Shown: piece by piece, positions 9,613-21,019 of the stretch
Layout of the letters: each line of letters opens with the position of its first letter
Numbering within the stretch: the first letter of the stretch is position 1
Source of the DNA: Closterium sp. NIES-65
Taxonomy: Eukaryota; Streptophyta; Zygnematophyceae; Desmidiales; Closteriaceae
Assembly (NCBI GenBank): GCA_948144175.1
Contig: CANXME010001453.1
Location: forward strand, 1,054,001-1,118,000
Reading direction: 5' to 3'
DNA length: 64,000 nt
Notes under the pieces: model-generated
What the model was told of the DNA's origin: nothing
Seen by the model: the letters and a program-made list of their open reading frames with translations, nothing else
Databases searched by the model: none
Program-made: the position numbers and the translations under genes

Positions 9613-11459
9613 ATGGCGTCCTCACCTCCCGCTGAGGACACACGCCTTGATTTTCTTAGACCTAGCGTAGCTCCTGTCACTCCTGAACCACCTGGAACCA
9701 CCACCGTTGTTAATACCACTACAACGCCGGTGTTTCCTACTAACGACCCAAAACCAGCAGCTTTCACTCTCCCCCGTGCCGTCGACTCGTCCAGCAGAGG
9801 TCCGCAACCGGCCCCTAATCCTGAGCCTGCATCAGCGGCATTCACTCTCCCACCCGCCATCGTGTCTTTGAGTAAAGCCCCTCCCTCAGCAATCGGTGCC
9901 GCTCCCGTGTCTGAGGGACGATGCGCGCACGATCCTCCTCAAAGGGAAGTTTCAGCAGAGCACGCTGACATTTGGCGGTGTACCCGTGTCACCACCAGAG
10001 GCCGCCAAAGAGGCCGAACCCGAACCTGGGGACATCCCTGTACGCGAGGACACCCAGTCTCTCGTGCTGTCAAGGGCCCAGGTAATGGAGCAGAAGTACA
10101 TCGAGGCAAGTCTGAAATATGAAAGTCAGTGGTTGCCCAAATTCTCGTGGCTTCTCTTCCTTCGCGCTAAAGATGGTGGCCCCAGTGTGAAATGCAACGT
10201 GTGTCTCTCGTACGGCAAGGAGACGACAAAGGACTCCGGACCTGGCGACGGCGGACGTGACATGCAGAAGCAGACGATGTGTATCCATGAGCACCCGTTA
10301 GTGCACAAGGAGGCAATGCAGAGACAAGCGGAGATTGTTGGTCGGCCGCTTTATCAACGCGGATGTAGAGGGACGGCGCGCAGTACGGCAAATGAGGTCG
10401 GGGCAGTTTTTGTACCAGGAGGACTCGTCCATTTGCATGTTCCCAAAGGTGATGCGGCATCTCACTGAGCAAGACACCCCCAACATCCTAAAGCAATCTT
10501 ACGGGGTGTACCTCACGATGTATGTTATGTTTTTTTGTTATCACCCCCCCTGAGCTACATGTCTTGTAATACTTAAGTGTTCCGACACACTGCTTGCAAC
10601 TACGGGCTCCAGAAGATGGTGCACTGCCTCAGCACCTAGTTGACTCTGACGTAGATGCAGCACATCACCTCTTCGCCCTTCCTCGGCTTGAGCACAGACA
10701 AAAGCACCGTTAGGACTCGCGGGAAGCATATGATTGTGTACATCACTTCCTTGCGCTATCAACGTGTCGTTACCGAATATCTCACCCTTTTGAACTGTTG
10801 AGAGGTGTGATGCAGCTTTTCTCTGGGCAGTTTTGTTGAACACTTGCACACTGCCAACATCAACATAAACAAAGTGGTGGGCATCAGCACGGACGGGGCG
10901 TCGGTAATCATTGGTTGCGACAATGGGCTCGTGACTCGGCTGCGGGAACATGTGTTGCATCTTGTGTCAACCCACTACATTGGGGGCAGGTGAAACAATC
11001 TTGGATGGTGGCACCAACTATCTCATTCTCGAACGTGATTTTGAACCAAAGCCTGGGTTGCTAACAATGTTTCCTGCCTCGAGGTGTAAAGAGGCATTGG
11101 TGGTGAAGGACGCCGCCACGTCTAATCCGGACCTCGCCATGGTGGACAGCGTGGTGCAGACGCTGGCGGAACGCCTGGGCAGCTCAAGCCACTGGAGCGA
11201 GAGGTTCAAGTACCTGCAGTGCATCATATGCAACACAAATCTCAAGGTGCAGGGAATCCATAGTATGCACTGGCTATCCTGGGGTGACGCAGTGAAGCGA
11301 CTGTGCAAGGTGCTTGGAGCAGCGATTGTTATGTTCCACGAGAAGGAGCACGACTTGTACAAGACGGTGACCTCGTACAAGTTCAAGTTTTGCCTCTTCT
11401 TCCTCGCTGATATTATCGGTGACATGAACGATCTCAACCGTTCATTCCAAAAGCGACAG

Positions 11460-11533
11460 GTTAGTCAAAGTGATATGCTTGGCCATTTATTAACTAGTAG
11501 CATCTTCTGACGTACTCTCATGCTCGTGCGCAG
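11460..11533 (+). other. Intron in the hAT transposase gene
   Basis: The junctions are CGACAG|GTTAGT and GCGCAG|GTCAAT. It separates SFQKRQ from VNVTKVAKTVV, which is the expected continuation in hAT proteins. Length is 74 bp. Confidence 0.75.
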
Positions 11534-12107
11534 GTCAATGTTACAAAGGTGGCAAAGACCGTCGTGTCGGTCATCGGCAAATCCAAGCACAGGTACCTCG
11601 ACACCAAGGCCGCATTTGGTGGAACAGGCAACGAATGGCTGCCGACATTTTTGGCGCTGTATGGGAATCGGTCACGGTAGAGAGTCTGAGTGCGTGGCAC
11701 GGATGCAAAGTGCCGGCCAATATCAACCACTCGTATATCCTGCACAAGAGGCCCCTCAAGGGCCACATCTTCAAGAGCAGCTACAACGACTGCGTGAGGC
11801 TAGGTCGCAAATTCGCAAAAGACTGCGTTGACCAGCTCCTATTTTGCTCGGACGACTTGCAGGGGATGGGTCCGAAGAAGTTGTTTCGCGCCTCAAAGTG
11901 GCCGAAGAGCAAGCACGCCCGCGAACGCAAAATTCAGGACTGGGTGACTAGCAGCAATGCCCTGTTCAAAAACAAGCTTCCTGGGTTTTATCTCAAGAAA
12001 GCCTCGCAGAAGCTTGCAACCTGGTGTCCAATGATGGAGTCTCATCATGAGGAGGAGTCCTTCCCGCAGAGCTTGGCTAACTTCCTAGGGAGCGGCGACG
12101 CACCGAG

Positions 12108-12203
12108 GTACGTCACCCTGCTTAGCGTAACCCATATGATTGACCTGAAGCCGACGCTGTTCCTAATCTGTGTTTGTTGCCTCGTGTTTCCCTCCTTAGG
12201 CAG
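12108..12203 (+). other. Intron in the hAT transposase gene
   Basis: The donor is CCGAG|GTACGT and the acceptor TTAGGCAG|GCGC. Removing 96 bp keeps the frame and joins the residues before it to RRWPNLLLLWHALAVLP, matching the dimerisation region. The alternative acceptor TCCTTAG four bases earlier would not keep the frame. Confidence 0.7.
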
Positions 12204-12591
12204 GCGCTGGCCCAACCTCTTACTACTGTGGCATGCGCTGGCAGTTCTGCCACTATCAACTATGGAGTGTGAGGTCGGGTTTTTGCACCAAAATGTGATC
12301 AAGTCTTGGGTCCGTGGGTCTCAGTGCAACACGCGGCTGGCGGAGCTGATGCAGATCTCTCTGCTGTAGTACGAGATGGACTGGCCTGGGGTGCTTGAAA
12401 CTTGGAAGAGCCTCAAGAAGAGGCGCCCGGCGCAGAGCGTCGTCTTCCCAGCTGACGATCGGAAGCGCAAGAGAAAGGAACCAGATGAGGGAGAAGAGGG
12501 ACCCGGCGAGCCGGAGTTCGTGTGGGAGGAGAACGAGGAGGAGTTCGCAGAGTCAAACGACTATGGTGATGAGCGGGAGATGGATCAGTAG

Positions 12592-13109
12592 ATTGAGCAG
12601 TCGCGAGATTACTCAAACGAAGAAGACATCAACCCCGTCCTGTTCGATGGCGAGGAGGAGGGGGGAGAGACTTATCACATACTAATGTTGCTTGTATGCC
12701 AGAGAGCCTAGTTGTGTGGTGACGTAAAAAGAAGTCTCACATTGCAAATTTGTTTCCCAAAAAGGAATCTGATTTTAGCTTGCCAACCTTGAGACAACAA
12801 CGTGAAGGTTTTTTGGAGACTGAGCAATCATAGTGGCCAAAATCTGGCCAAAGAAGCATCAGAGTAGAAGGGGGGAAAAAAAATAGGGAACAGGGGGGCC
12901 AAATTTGAAACGTCGGCCATGGGGTTTATATAGAAATACGGCGGAATGCTAAAGGTTCTACCAAGCCGTTTAATCTGAGGGGGTACATTCCTCCCCGTAA
13001 AGCTAATATAGATCGGGAAAACCAACCATGCGGTTCAGTACCAATACGCGCCACGGTAATTGTTTGAATCCTTTTCCTGCGCTTTCTACATCAAATTCTT
13101 CCTGGTTTC
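12592..13109. other. Intergenic region between the hAT gene and element A
   Basis: No gene or clear repeat is seen. The last five bases (GTTTC, 13105-13109) are the target duplication of element A. Confidence 0.5.
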
Positions 13110-13240
13110 TCTGAAGAGTAGGCTAGCGGAATAAGTCGACTAGCAGGAAAAAAATGTACAAATAGGAAAGTCGAGAAAGTTGTGTATCCTCTCTAGTGTG
13201 TGCCTCATTGTAGACTAACATGCATATTTGTTATTTGACA
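13110..13240 (-). repeat. 3' LTR of element A (131 bp)
   Basis: It pairs with 27174-27303. The polypurine tract (CACCCCCATAG on the plus strand) follows at 13241. Confidence 0.9.
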
Positions 13241-13607
13241 CACCCCCATAGGCTAAGTGAGGGACAGCAAGAGAGAGCAAAAAACACAAATGGTCACAAT
13301 ACCAATCAAGAGCAAGCAACAAAACAAGTCTCAGGGTGGCGCTCAAAGTCACCACACATTCCGAGCACAAACAAAAGGTCACAAGGCTAGTTCAAGAGTT
13401 CACTAGGATATATAGAAAAGCAAACAAACAGAGCAAACAGCAAGACTACAGCAACCGGGGGCCTACCTCAACAAGCCCTAGCTGCACACAGAACCTGTGG
13501 TAGTCACTAGTCGCCAAGGCCTTGGTGAAGACGTCAGCAGTATTGGCCTCTGAGGCCACAAAGTCCAAGCGTGCCTGGCCGCGTCGCTGCAACCCTCACA
13601 ATAGAAA

Positions 13608-13946
13608 TTACCTCATGGCCTTATTGTCAGCGTACAAGGTTGGTGCAAAGCGAGGTCGCTCACCAAGGTCGGCGAGCAAGAAGGCAAACCAGCGAAGCTT
13701 CTGTGCCGCCATGGCACCAGCGTAGATCTCTGCCTCTGCACTAGACGAAGCCACGGACGATGGCTGTGTAGACCTCCACAACACAGCACCAACACTTAGA
13801 CTGAAGCAGTAACCCTGAGTCAAACGCTGAGTCTCCACGTCGTCAGCGTAGGAAGAGTTGCAATGACTGGTCAACTCAACTGGCTGTGTCCCTCCAAGCA
13901 CAAGCTCCATGCCTGATGTAGTTGCCACATACTTTGCCACCCTCAC
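13608..13946 (-). other. RNase H segment of element A
   Basis: It contains VAKYVATTSGMELVLGG, SSYADDVETQR, SSSAEAEIYAGAMAAQKLRW and LYADNKAM, aligning block for block with the RNase H of T3 and C but clearly more diverged. It is part of a fossil element. Confidence 0.85.
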
Positions 13947-15356
13947 AGCAGCTGTCTAGTGAACAGGATGGTGTTGCCCAGTCGCAACAAAGTGAGAGAG
14001 GACGCTGAGGGGAAAGGTGCTGTCCGGCTAAGTACAAGTCATCAGGTACATGAGGCAGCCCACACGCTCTACGTAGGGACCACTAGACTCAAACGGCTCA
14101 GCGGGAAAATGGCCAGTGAGTCGGTGGTCAACGGCAAGAAGAGTGGGATGTGTGGTGGAGAATTGAAACCCGAACCGCCGAAGGACCTGCTGCAACATGT
14201 GTGACTGGGTCAGTGTGATGGTGCAAGCGGCTCTGTCCTTCAGTCAGGCCAAGGCAGCAATGCAGTTTACCAAGGTCAGTGTAGGTGTGTCTCTTCTGCA
14301 GTTTAGAGGCCAACCAGAGGCCACACCTGCAGGCCTAGTGAAACGCAGTAGAGAAGTCAAGGGAGTGGAGCTCGTAGTCTTGTTGTGCTGCTACATGCAA
14401 TAACACCCAAAGACAACTACCTCACACTGATTGAAACCCCTATCCACGTGAACACAGGTGATGATCCAGGTGGCCGCTTCACCTTGAAGAGCCACGTGCC
14501 ATATACAACGTTCGCCCTAAGAATCATCGACGTAGGTGCCAGTGGATCTCTACGACGCTAACTCTGAGTCCATAGTCACTTTCCACTGAGAGGGCCACTC
14601 CCCTGACACTGCCTCACGGTTCGTGCAAGGAGTCGGTATCTCAAGGGCGTTGTGGTCTCCCTCAAGGGAAAGCAGCATGGCGCAGAGAGAGGGGGAAGCG
14701 GCTGCCAAGGTCAGACTCACCCCAGATGGACAAAGGACAGAGAGGTGGAGCAGCCACCATACACGTGGCGTAGTCAAGACGGCGGATCGAAGCAAACTTG
14801 GTGACAGTGGCAATAAGAGCCGAGAAAGACGACGGAGAGGCACAAGGGTTCGTGACAAGAGAGGCGACAACACGTGTGACAACAAGGCAAGCAGCACGGT
14901 AGTAGTCAGTGATAGGGTGAGACAAGACAATGAGAGACGACTTAGGAGGTGAGGGGAGAATAGACACATGCAGAGCACGACGAGGACTAGAACGAAACAA
15001 GACAGTGAGGAGATCGTCAAAAGGAGACGAGGGACGAGCACGCGGAGGACAACGACTGGTCAGTCGTGCGGGAAAACAAGAGGAGACGACTTTGACGGAG
15101 AAGGAGAGAAAACAGCCGGAGCCGAGTCCTCAGGAGGAAACGTAGGACCGTACATGGTAGGGGACTGTGAGTGGATGGGAGGAGAGGAAGGGAGACCAAG
15201 GGCCCAAAGGCCACTCACTGTAGGGAAAAGCTGCTGCAAAAGTGGCGGCTACCGCAGCTGCTGCTGCTGCGGCTGCTGACGAGGGTCCAACTGGTGGAGC
15301 TCCTGCCTCCCCTGCTCCAACTGCTCCTGCTCCTCGCGCTCAAGCCGGCGAAGAGC

Positions 15357-15764
15357 CTAGAGACGTGTGTCATAGAGGTGGGGAGGCGTAGTGGGTGCCG
15401 CAGTAGTCATGCCTCCAGCTCCTGTCTCCTCAGTTCTAGCTCCTACACCGGCAGCACCTCCTACTCCAGCACCCCCAGAACTAGCACCACCAGTGTCAGC
15501 ACCTCCTGCTCGAGCGACCCCAGAACTAGCACCACCGGCGTCAGTACCTCCAGCTCCAATACCCCCTGAAATAGCGCCACCAGCGCCAGCACCTCCAGCT
15601 CCAGCACCCCCAGAATTAGCACCTTCGGTGCAATTACCTCCAGCTATAGCAGAATTAGTGCCATCGGTGCCAGCACCTCCAGCTCCAACACCTCCCGAAC
15701 GAGAGACCCCATACCGAGTACCGCCAGTGGCAGTACCTCCAGCTCCAACACCACCAGAGTCCAC
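15357..15764 (-). repeat. Gly/Ala pentapeptide-like repeat linker of element A
   Basis: Short repeats of the type GGAGAGGA-SS-GG lie where elements C, E, F and I carry the GGAEP linker between integrase and RT. At DNA level the unit is close to 15 bp. Confidence 0.7.
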
Positions 15765-15818
15765 AAGAACCTCTCTCGAAAGTGCCGAGGACTGCTGAGG
15801 GGACTGTGAGGAGGACTG

Positions 15819-15958
15819 TGTCAGAATGTTATGCTCTAGCCTGTAGTGGGGTGCTCTATAGCGAGTACAGCCCTTCTAGGGTTTGCTATTTGTATCCTCA
15901 TTCGTGCTAGTGCAATCCTCTTTTGCCTAAACTGTTTCTTGCCTAGCTAGGGCTATCC
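15819..15958 (+). repeat. 5' LTR of element B, left piece
   Basis: The first 140 bp of the 176-bp LTR end at the target duplication TATCC (15954-15958) made by element C. Confidence 0.9.
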
Positions 15959-16090
15959 TGAGAAGAAGCGAACGAGAATGAGTCAACTATGAATGAAGTG
16001 AGTACAAATATGAAACCCTAATAGGGTTGTACCCCCTATGGGATACCCCACTATAGCCTACACAAATAAGTAAGCTATAATGTTCTGACA
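15959..16090 (-). repeat. 3' LTR of element C (132 bp)
   Basis: Identical to 23111-23242 except at two positions. The polypurine tract CACCCCCATAGG (plus-strand sense) follows at 16091. Confidence 0.95.
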
Positions 16091-16302
16091 CACCCCCATA
16101 GGCAAAGTGGGGGAGAACAAGGGGTCACAAGACCAGTCAAGCAAAGCAAAGCAAAGCTCAGGGTGGATCACAAAGTCACCACACATTCCGAGCGCAAGGT
16201 CAAGGGCCACAAGGCCAGTTCGCATGCAAGATCATATATAGAGATATACAAGAGTCAAGCAAGCAAGAGCAAGAGTATATATAGGTCAAGGTACAAGCAA
16301 GG

Positions 16303-16968
16303 TCAAGAAGTGAGCAAGTGAGGCAAGACAGGCACAAGACCCAGCTGCGTGCAGCAACGCTGATGATCACAAGGCGCAAGTGCCTTGGTGAAGACATCAG
16401 CAGTGTTGGCCTCAGAGGCCACGTACGCAAGTCGCAACTGTCCACGCTGCTGCAGCTCACGAGCAAGAAAGTAGCGGACAGCAATGTGCTTTGTCCTGTG
16501 CTCCAGTCGCTGCTCGCGACACAAGGCCAGCATGGCCTTGTTGTCTACGTACAGGACTGGAGGAGAACGAGGCGGCTCTCCAAGATCGCTCAGCAAGTAG
16601 GTGAGCCAGCGAAGCTCCTGAGCAGCCATAGCCCCGGCGTAGATCTCAGCCTCACAACTGGAGCCGAGAACAGAAGACGAGCGAGTAGCCCGCCACGAGA
16701 CAGAGCCGGAACCAAGGCCGAAGGTGTAACCCTGTGACGACCGCTGCGTAGCCTGGTCGTCAGCCCAAGAAGCGTCCGCGTGCCCAGTGAGGACCACTGG
16801 ACTGCGCCCTCCAAGCACTAGCCCCATGCCCGACGTACTGCACAAGTAGCGCAACACCCTCTTCGCTGCAGCCATGTGCTCTGGTCGGTGTCTCCCAGGA
16901 GCAACATAGCGTGCGAGAATGCTGAGAGGGTATGCAAGGTCAGGTCGTGTGCAGGTCATCAGGTACAT
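16303..16968 (-). CDS. Copia RNase H segment of element C
   Basis: A 221-residue open reading is near-identical to the T3 and E copies: TCTRPDLAYPLSILARY at the start, HADASWADDQATQRS near residue 63, SSCEAEIYAGAMAAQELRWL, YVDNKAMLALCREQRLEHRTK and ADVFTKALAPCDHQR. It removes element RNA during reverse transcription and ends about 210 bp before the 3' LTR. No damage is visible in this stretch. It is part of a retroelement, not a host gene. Confidence 0.92.
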   Translation of the reverse strand: MYLMTCTRPDLAYPLSILARYVAPGRHRPEHMAAAKRVLRYLCSTSGMGLVLGGRSPVVLTGHADASWADDQATQRSSQGYTFGLGSGSVSWRATRSSSVLGSSCEAEIYAGAMAAQELRWLTYLLSDLGEPPRSPPVLYVDNKAMLALCREQRLEHRTKHIAVRYFLARELQQRGQLRLAYVASEANTADVFTKALAPCDHQRCCTQLGLVPVLPHLLTS

Positions 16969-17099
16969 GAGGCAGCCAACAAGCTCTGCATACGGGCCAC
17001 TCGACTCTACGGACTCATCCGAAGGCAGAGCTGAGAGCGAGTGGCGAGTAGGCAGAGGAGTGGCATGAGGCGAGGAGTACGTGAAGCCGAAGCGCTAAA

Positions 17100-18000
17100 G
17101 GACCTGCTGCACCATGTGTGACTGAGTCAGGGTAATGGTGCGGCGTGCTCTGTCCCCGATGATCTGCAAGCCAAGGTAGCTGCGCAGTTCACCCAGGTCA
17201 GTGCACGTGTGTCTCTTCTGCAGCTCGGACTTCACGTAAGCGAGTCCAGCAGTGTTCGTTGTGGCAAAGACCAAGTCGTCGACGTACACGAGGATGTAGA
17301 ACGGCGGCAGAGAGGTGTCGGTGCGCAGAAACAGCTACGGGTCAGCAGTAGAAGGAGCAAACCCAAGTGCCGCAAGCGTAGTCCTCAGTGTGTCGTGCCA
17401 CTCACGTGGAGCCTGGCGGAGACCGTAGACTGGACGCCGGAGACTCCACTGGGTACCAGGAGGGAAAGACCCAGTGAAGCCAGGTGGGCGACGCAGCCAG
17501 ATCTCCTCGTGCAGGCTGCCCTGCAAGAGAGCTGTGCTGAAGTTGAGAGAGTGCAACTCGGAGTCACGGTGAGCAGCAACGTGCAGCAGTACCCGAAGAG
17601 TGGTCATCTTCGGGGTGGGGGAGAAGGTCTGAAAGTAGTCAACCCCCTGCCGCTGACTGAAGCCACAAGCCACGTAACGCGCCTTGAAGGCAGGCGGAGA
17701 ACCCGGCGGCCGCTTCACCCTGAAAATCCACATGCCACTGACGATGTTCGCCCCAGGAGGGGGAACAGCGTCGACGTAGGTGCCTGTGGACTTCCAGGAA
17801 GCCATCTCTGCATCATTAGCTGCCTGCCACTGAGAGGAGTAGGGACCCTCTATCGCCTCCGCGTAAGAGCGCGTAGTCGGGATGTCTAGTGCATCCGGGT
17901 CTCCCTCAGGGGCTAGCAGTACAGACGCAAGATGAGGTGAAGCGGCGGCCAGACACTGGAACTCCTCCTGCCTGTCCTCAAGGACGTCCGTGCCAAGGAC
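17100..18000 (-). other. Reverse transcriptase region of element C
   Basis: The blocks are PYSSQWQAANDAEMASW, MWIFRVKRPPGSPP, QGVDYFQTFSPTPKMTTLR, LLQGSLHEEIWLRRPPGF, VYGLRQAPREWHDTLR and the YVDDLVFATTNTAG catalytic motif. The order matches Ty1/Copia reverse transcriptase, which copies element RNA in virus-like particles. Confidence 0.9.
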
Positions 18001-18849
18001 ACACTCACCCCCGACGGACGGAGGACAGGAAGACTCAGACTCAGCGACAAGACTAGCAGCGTAGTCTAGACGACAGCGCGCAGCAAAGTCGACGAGCTCA
18101 GTGACAAGGGCAGACGCAGCAGAAGACTCGAAAGAAGGGTCAGTGACAGCAGTAGTAAGAAGACGCGTGACAGTAGGACTGGCAGCACGAAGAGAGTCCG
18201 ACTCCGGGTCAGCAAGAGCAGGAAGAGAGGAAGCAGGAGGAGAAGGCAAAGGGGCACGCAGAGGAGCAGTAGACGGACGCAGAGACATCCGGTGCGTGCC
18301 AGGGACAGGAGGAGGAGGCTGACGCGAACCACGACCACTAGTGCGCGCAGTACGAACAGGCGACGCAGGACGAGACGCAGGCTCGCGACGCTCAGTAAGA
18401 CCTCTAGTCGGACCAGCGTAGGGAGAAGGAGCAGGCAAAGGTGAGGCAGGCTGTAGCTGTGACTGGGACGAGACAGGCTGTGGACCCTCTAAGGGAGGAG
18501 GAGGAGGACCAGGAGAAGGTGTAAGACCAAGAACCTGCTGCTGGAGCGGAACGAAGTACGGCCGGGGCCGCGCGGCGACACCAGAAACAGCAGGGACAGC
18601 ACCAGTACCCCCAGCAGGAGTACCCGCTCCAGTAGCACCTCCAGTAGCTCCAGAATCTCCAGCAGCACCACCAGGAGCACCACCAGTCGGACCTCCAGCG
18701 GCAGTCTCAGCGTCAACACCCTCAGCAGCACCAGCTCCAAGGAGAACCCTCAGACCCAGCAGCTCCAGCACCCACAGTACGAGCACCGTCGGGACGCTCG
18801 GCAGCAGTACCCTCTGCAGCCGAAGAACCTCCAGCACCTGCGGCACGCC

Positions 18850-19240
18850 TCCAGCGCCTGGCAAACCACTCACGTAGCTCCTGAGGGGAGAGTGGCTCTC
18901 GGCGAGACGAAGCACCTCCAGGCGAAGCACCCCCAGGTGAAGCACCCCCAGTCTCAGCACCTCCAGGCTCAGCACCCCCAGGCTCAGTACCCCCAGGCTC
19001 AGTACCCCCAAGCACAGCACCCCCAGGCTCAGCACCTCCAGGCTCAGCACCCTCAGGCTCAGCACCCCCAGGCTCAGCACCTCCAGACTCCGCACCCCCA
19101 GGCTCAGTACCCGCAGGCGTAGCACCTCCAGTCTCAGCACCCCCAGGCTCAGCTCCCGCAGCAGCACCAGAGTCACCAGTGACCTCGACAGGCTCGACCG
19201 CGTCTACCTGGGACACACCTGAAGGGGCAGGACCCTGAGG
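18850..19240 (-). repeat. GGAEP pentapeptide linker with QLREWF-type motif (element C)
   Basis: About 20 units of 15 bp (sense GCTGAGCCTGGGGGT, giving A-E-P-G-G) lie between integrase and RT. They end in SRREPLSPQELREWFARR (about 18855-18905), a close relative of the TPQQLREWY motif in gag. Other frames of this repeat give leucine- or glutamine-rich shadows. Confidence 0.85.
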
Positions 19241-19249
19241 GGGGAGGGG

Positions 19250-21015
19250 GTCTACCGGGGGGGGACCTGGTACCAAGAAGAGCGGGGGCGGGGGGAGGGA
19301 CGGAGTGCGGTAGGGGAAGAGGCGGTAGTAGGGTACCGACTCGTCGAACGTGACGTCCTAGGAGGACAGAACACGTCGAGAGGTGGGGTGGTAGAACTGC
19401 CACCCAGGGGCGTCGGGGGGGAACCCCAGGAAGACGCAGGGAGGAGCGCGAGGGGACAGCTTGTCCGCAGACAAGTCGCGGACAAACGCCCGAGATCCCC
19501 AGACCCGGAACGCCGACGCATCGCCAACCTTCCCCGTCCACAGAAGGGCTGGGGAGGTCTCCGGACTGGAGACCCTGGGGTGGAGGTTGATCTGATGCGC
19601 CGCGTACCTGACCGCAAACGGCCACAGAAAATGGGGGGCAGCCGCATGCATCATAGACGTACGAGCGACGTCCATGACCATGCCAATGCGGCTTTTGCAA
19701 TCCCATTTTGCCGCGGTGAGTCCGGAAGCGTATTGGTCTGGCGGATGCCTCGCGCACGACAGAAGGCACGCAGAAGGCCAGAGGAGAACTCTCCGCCTCT
19801 GTCCGAGTGCAGACGCAACACAGGAAAGTCCGAGCCAAAGCTCTGCACGAGCTGGAGACGAGCCTCGCGGATCCAGTCGATCAGCACCTCAGTGACAGCA
19901 CCCTTACTGCGCAAGGGGAGGACTGTGGTGTAACGTGAGTAGTCGTCAACCACCAACAGGAAGTAGCACTCGTGACCGAGTCCACGGACGCGGGCAGGGC
20001 CCCACACGTCCATGTGAAGCGTCTGCAACGGAGCCTCTGTCGGAGGAAACTGGGAGGAGTGAGGGGCAGCACGCTGGCGCCCCTCGACGCAGGGGACACA
20101 GGCAGGGCCAGGGCCCTGAGGAAGGGGAGGGAGGGACCGGGGGAGACCAGACACAAGAAGACGAGAGGCCATGCCTCTGAGCCGAAGCAGAGAGGGGTGG
20201 CCAAGGCGGTGGTGCCAGAGGAGAGTCTCGTGAGACAGACGGCGACACGAACAGGGGGCAGACTCAGGACCAGACCTGGACGCTGCAGCAAACACCTGAC
20301 CAGACAAAGGGACTCTACCAGACTCAGCAGCGGGAGGAGAAGCATTGGTCAGTGTGTACAGGCTCGATCCTGGCTGACGTGTAAAAGTAGCTAGGTTGCG
20401 ACCTGTGCTAGCTTCTGTGCAGTGTGTCACCCGCTGACGAGCAGGAGTGAACTGGTGGACACCCTCATCCTGTAGGTCAGCACCACTCACCAGGTTCGTA
20501 GAGAACGAGGGGAGGTAGAGACCAGTCAGGGTGCCAGAGGGAGCCGCCGGACACGGGAGGACTGTGGAGAAACGAGACAGGAAAGGACCCTCAGAGGGGT
20601 CAGCCAGGGACACCGCAACCGGCCGACTAAGCGGCGTGAGAGTGGTGCGGTCCCGAAAGAAGGAGCGAGACGCCCCAGAGTCAAGGGTGAAGGTGAGGGA
20701 GGCCGAAGCCGACGTAGTACCTGAGAGCGCAGACTCACCAGTACCCGAGGACGCAGACACACTAGCACCAAGAGCAGCAGCGTCGCAAGCACCTAGGGCA
20801 GCAGCCGCACCAGTACCTAGAGCAGCAGACACAATGCCCGGATCGGGCGAGAAACACCGGTAACAGTCACCCTCATCACTAGCAGACACAGCATACATGG
20901 CAGCAAGAATAGCATCAAAGTCAAGATCAAAGATAGCTACACCAGCCCTAAACAGCTCTCCCCAGCGGGGGATCTCAGAGGCCTCCGGAAACTGCTGGCG
21001 CCAAGCGTCGGTCAA
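19250..21015 (-). other. Protease, pre-integrase and integrase region of element C
   Basis: In order: MTDAWRQQFPEASEIP, a conserved segment YRCFSPDPGI, the aspartic protease block FTLDSGASRSFFRD, the pre-integrase zinc site (WHHRLGHPS then CVPCVEG), and integrase with MDVWGPARVRG, VVDDYSRYT and LHSDRGGEF. The aspartates in MDVWG and HSDRG fit the first two DDE residues. The protease cleaves the polyprotein and the integrase inserts the cDNA. Confidence 0.9.
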
Positions 21016-21019
21016 GCGG

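Larger units (their letters stand above)
9613..12591 (+). pseudogene. hAT-family DNA transposase gene, decayed, with introns
   Basis: hAT transposases cut and paste DNA through an RNase H-like fold. The N-terminus (from ATG 9613) is proline-rich. A BED/TTF-like zinc finger follows at about 10125-10330 (KFSWLLF, VKCNVC, then HEHPLVHKEAM). A segment FPKVMRHLTEQDTPN lies at about 10440-10500. The catalytic GISTDGASVIIG block is at about 10877-10912, and SMHWLSWGDAVKRLCK at about 11262-11310. The C-terminal dimerisation block LPLSTMECEVGF is at about 12240-12280. Introns are clear at 11460-11533 and 12108-12203 (GT-AG; the second is 96 bp and frame-preserving). Similarity moves between reading frames near 9900, 10330, 10500-10830, 10980 and 11660, and a single TAG (12367-12369) precedes a 71-codon acidic tail with RKRKRKE, a possible nuclear signal. 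Some changes could be unseen introns, but a decayed copy is likelier. Confidence 0.78.

Noticed and set aside
17335-19176. Leucine-rich repeat-like protein (LGVLSLEVLSLGV...) on the minus strand
   Set aside because: It is another frame of the 15-bp GGAEP linker repeat. Similar shadows occur at 30941-31603 and 43656-44387.
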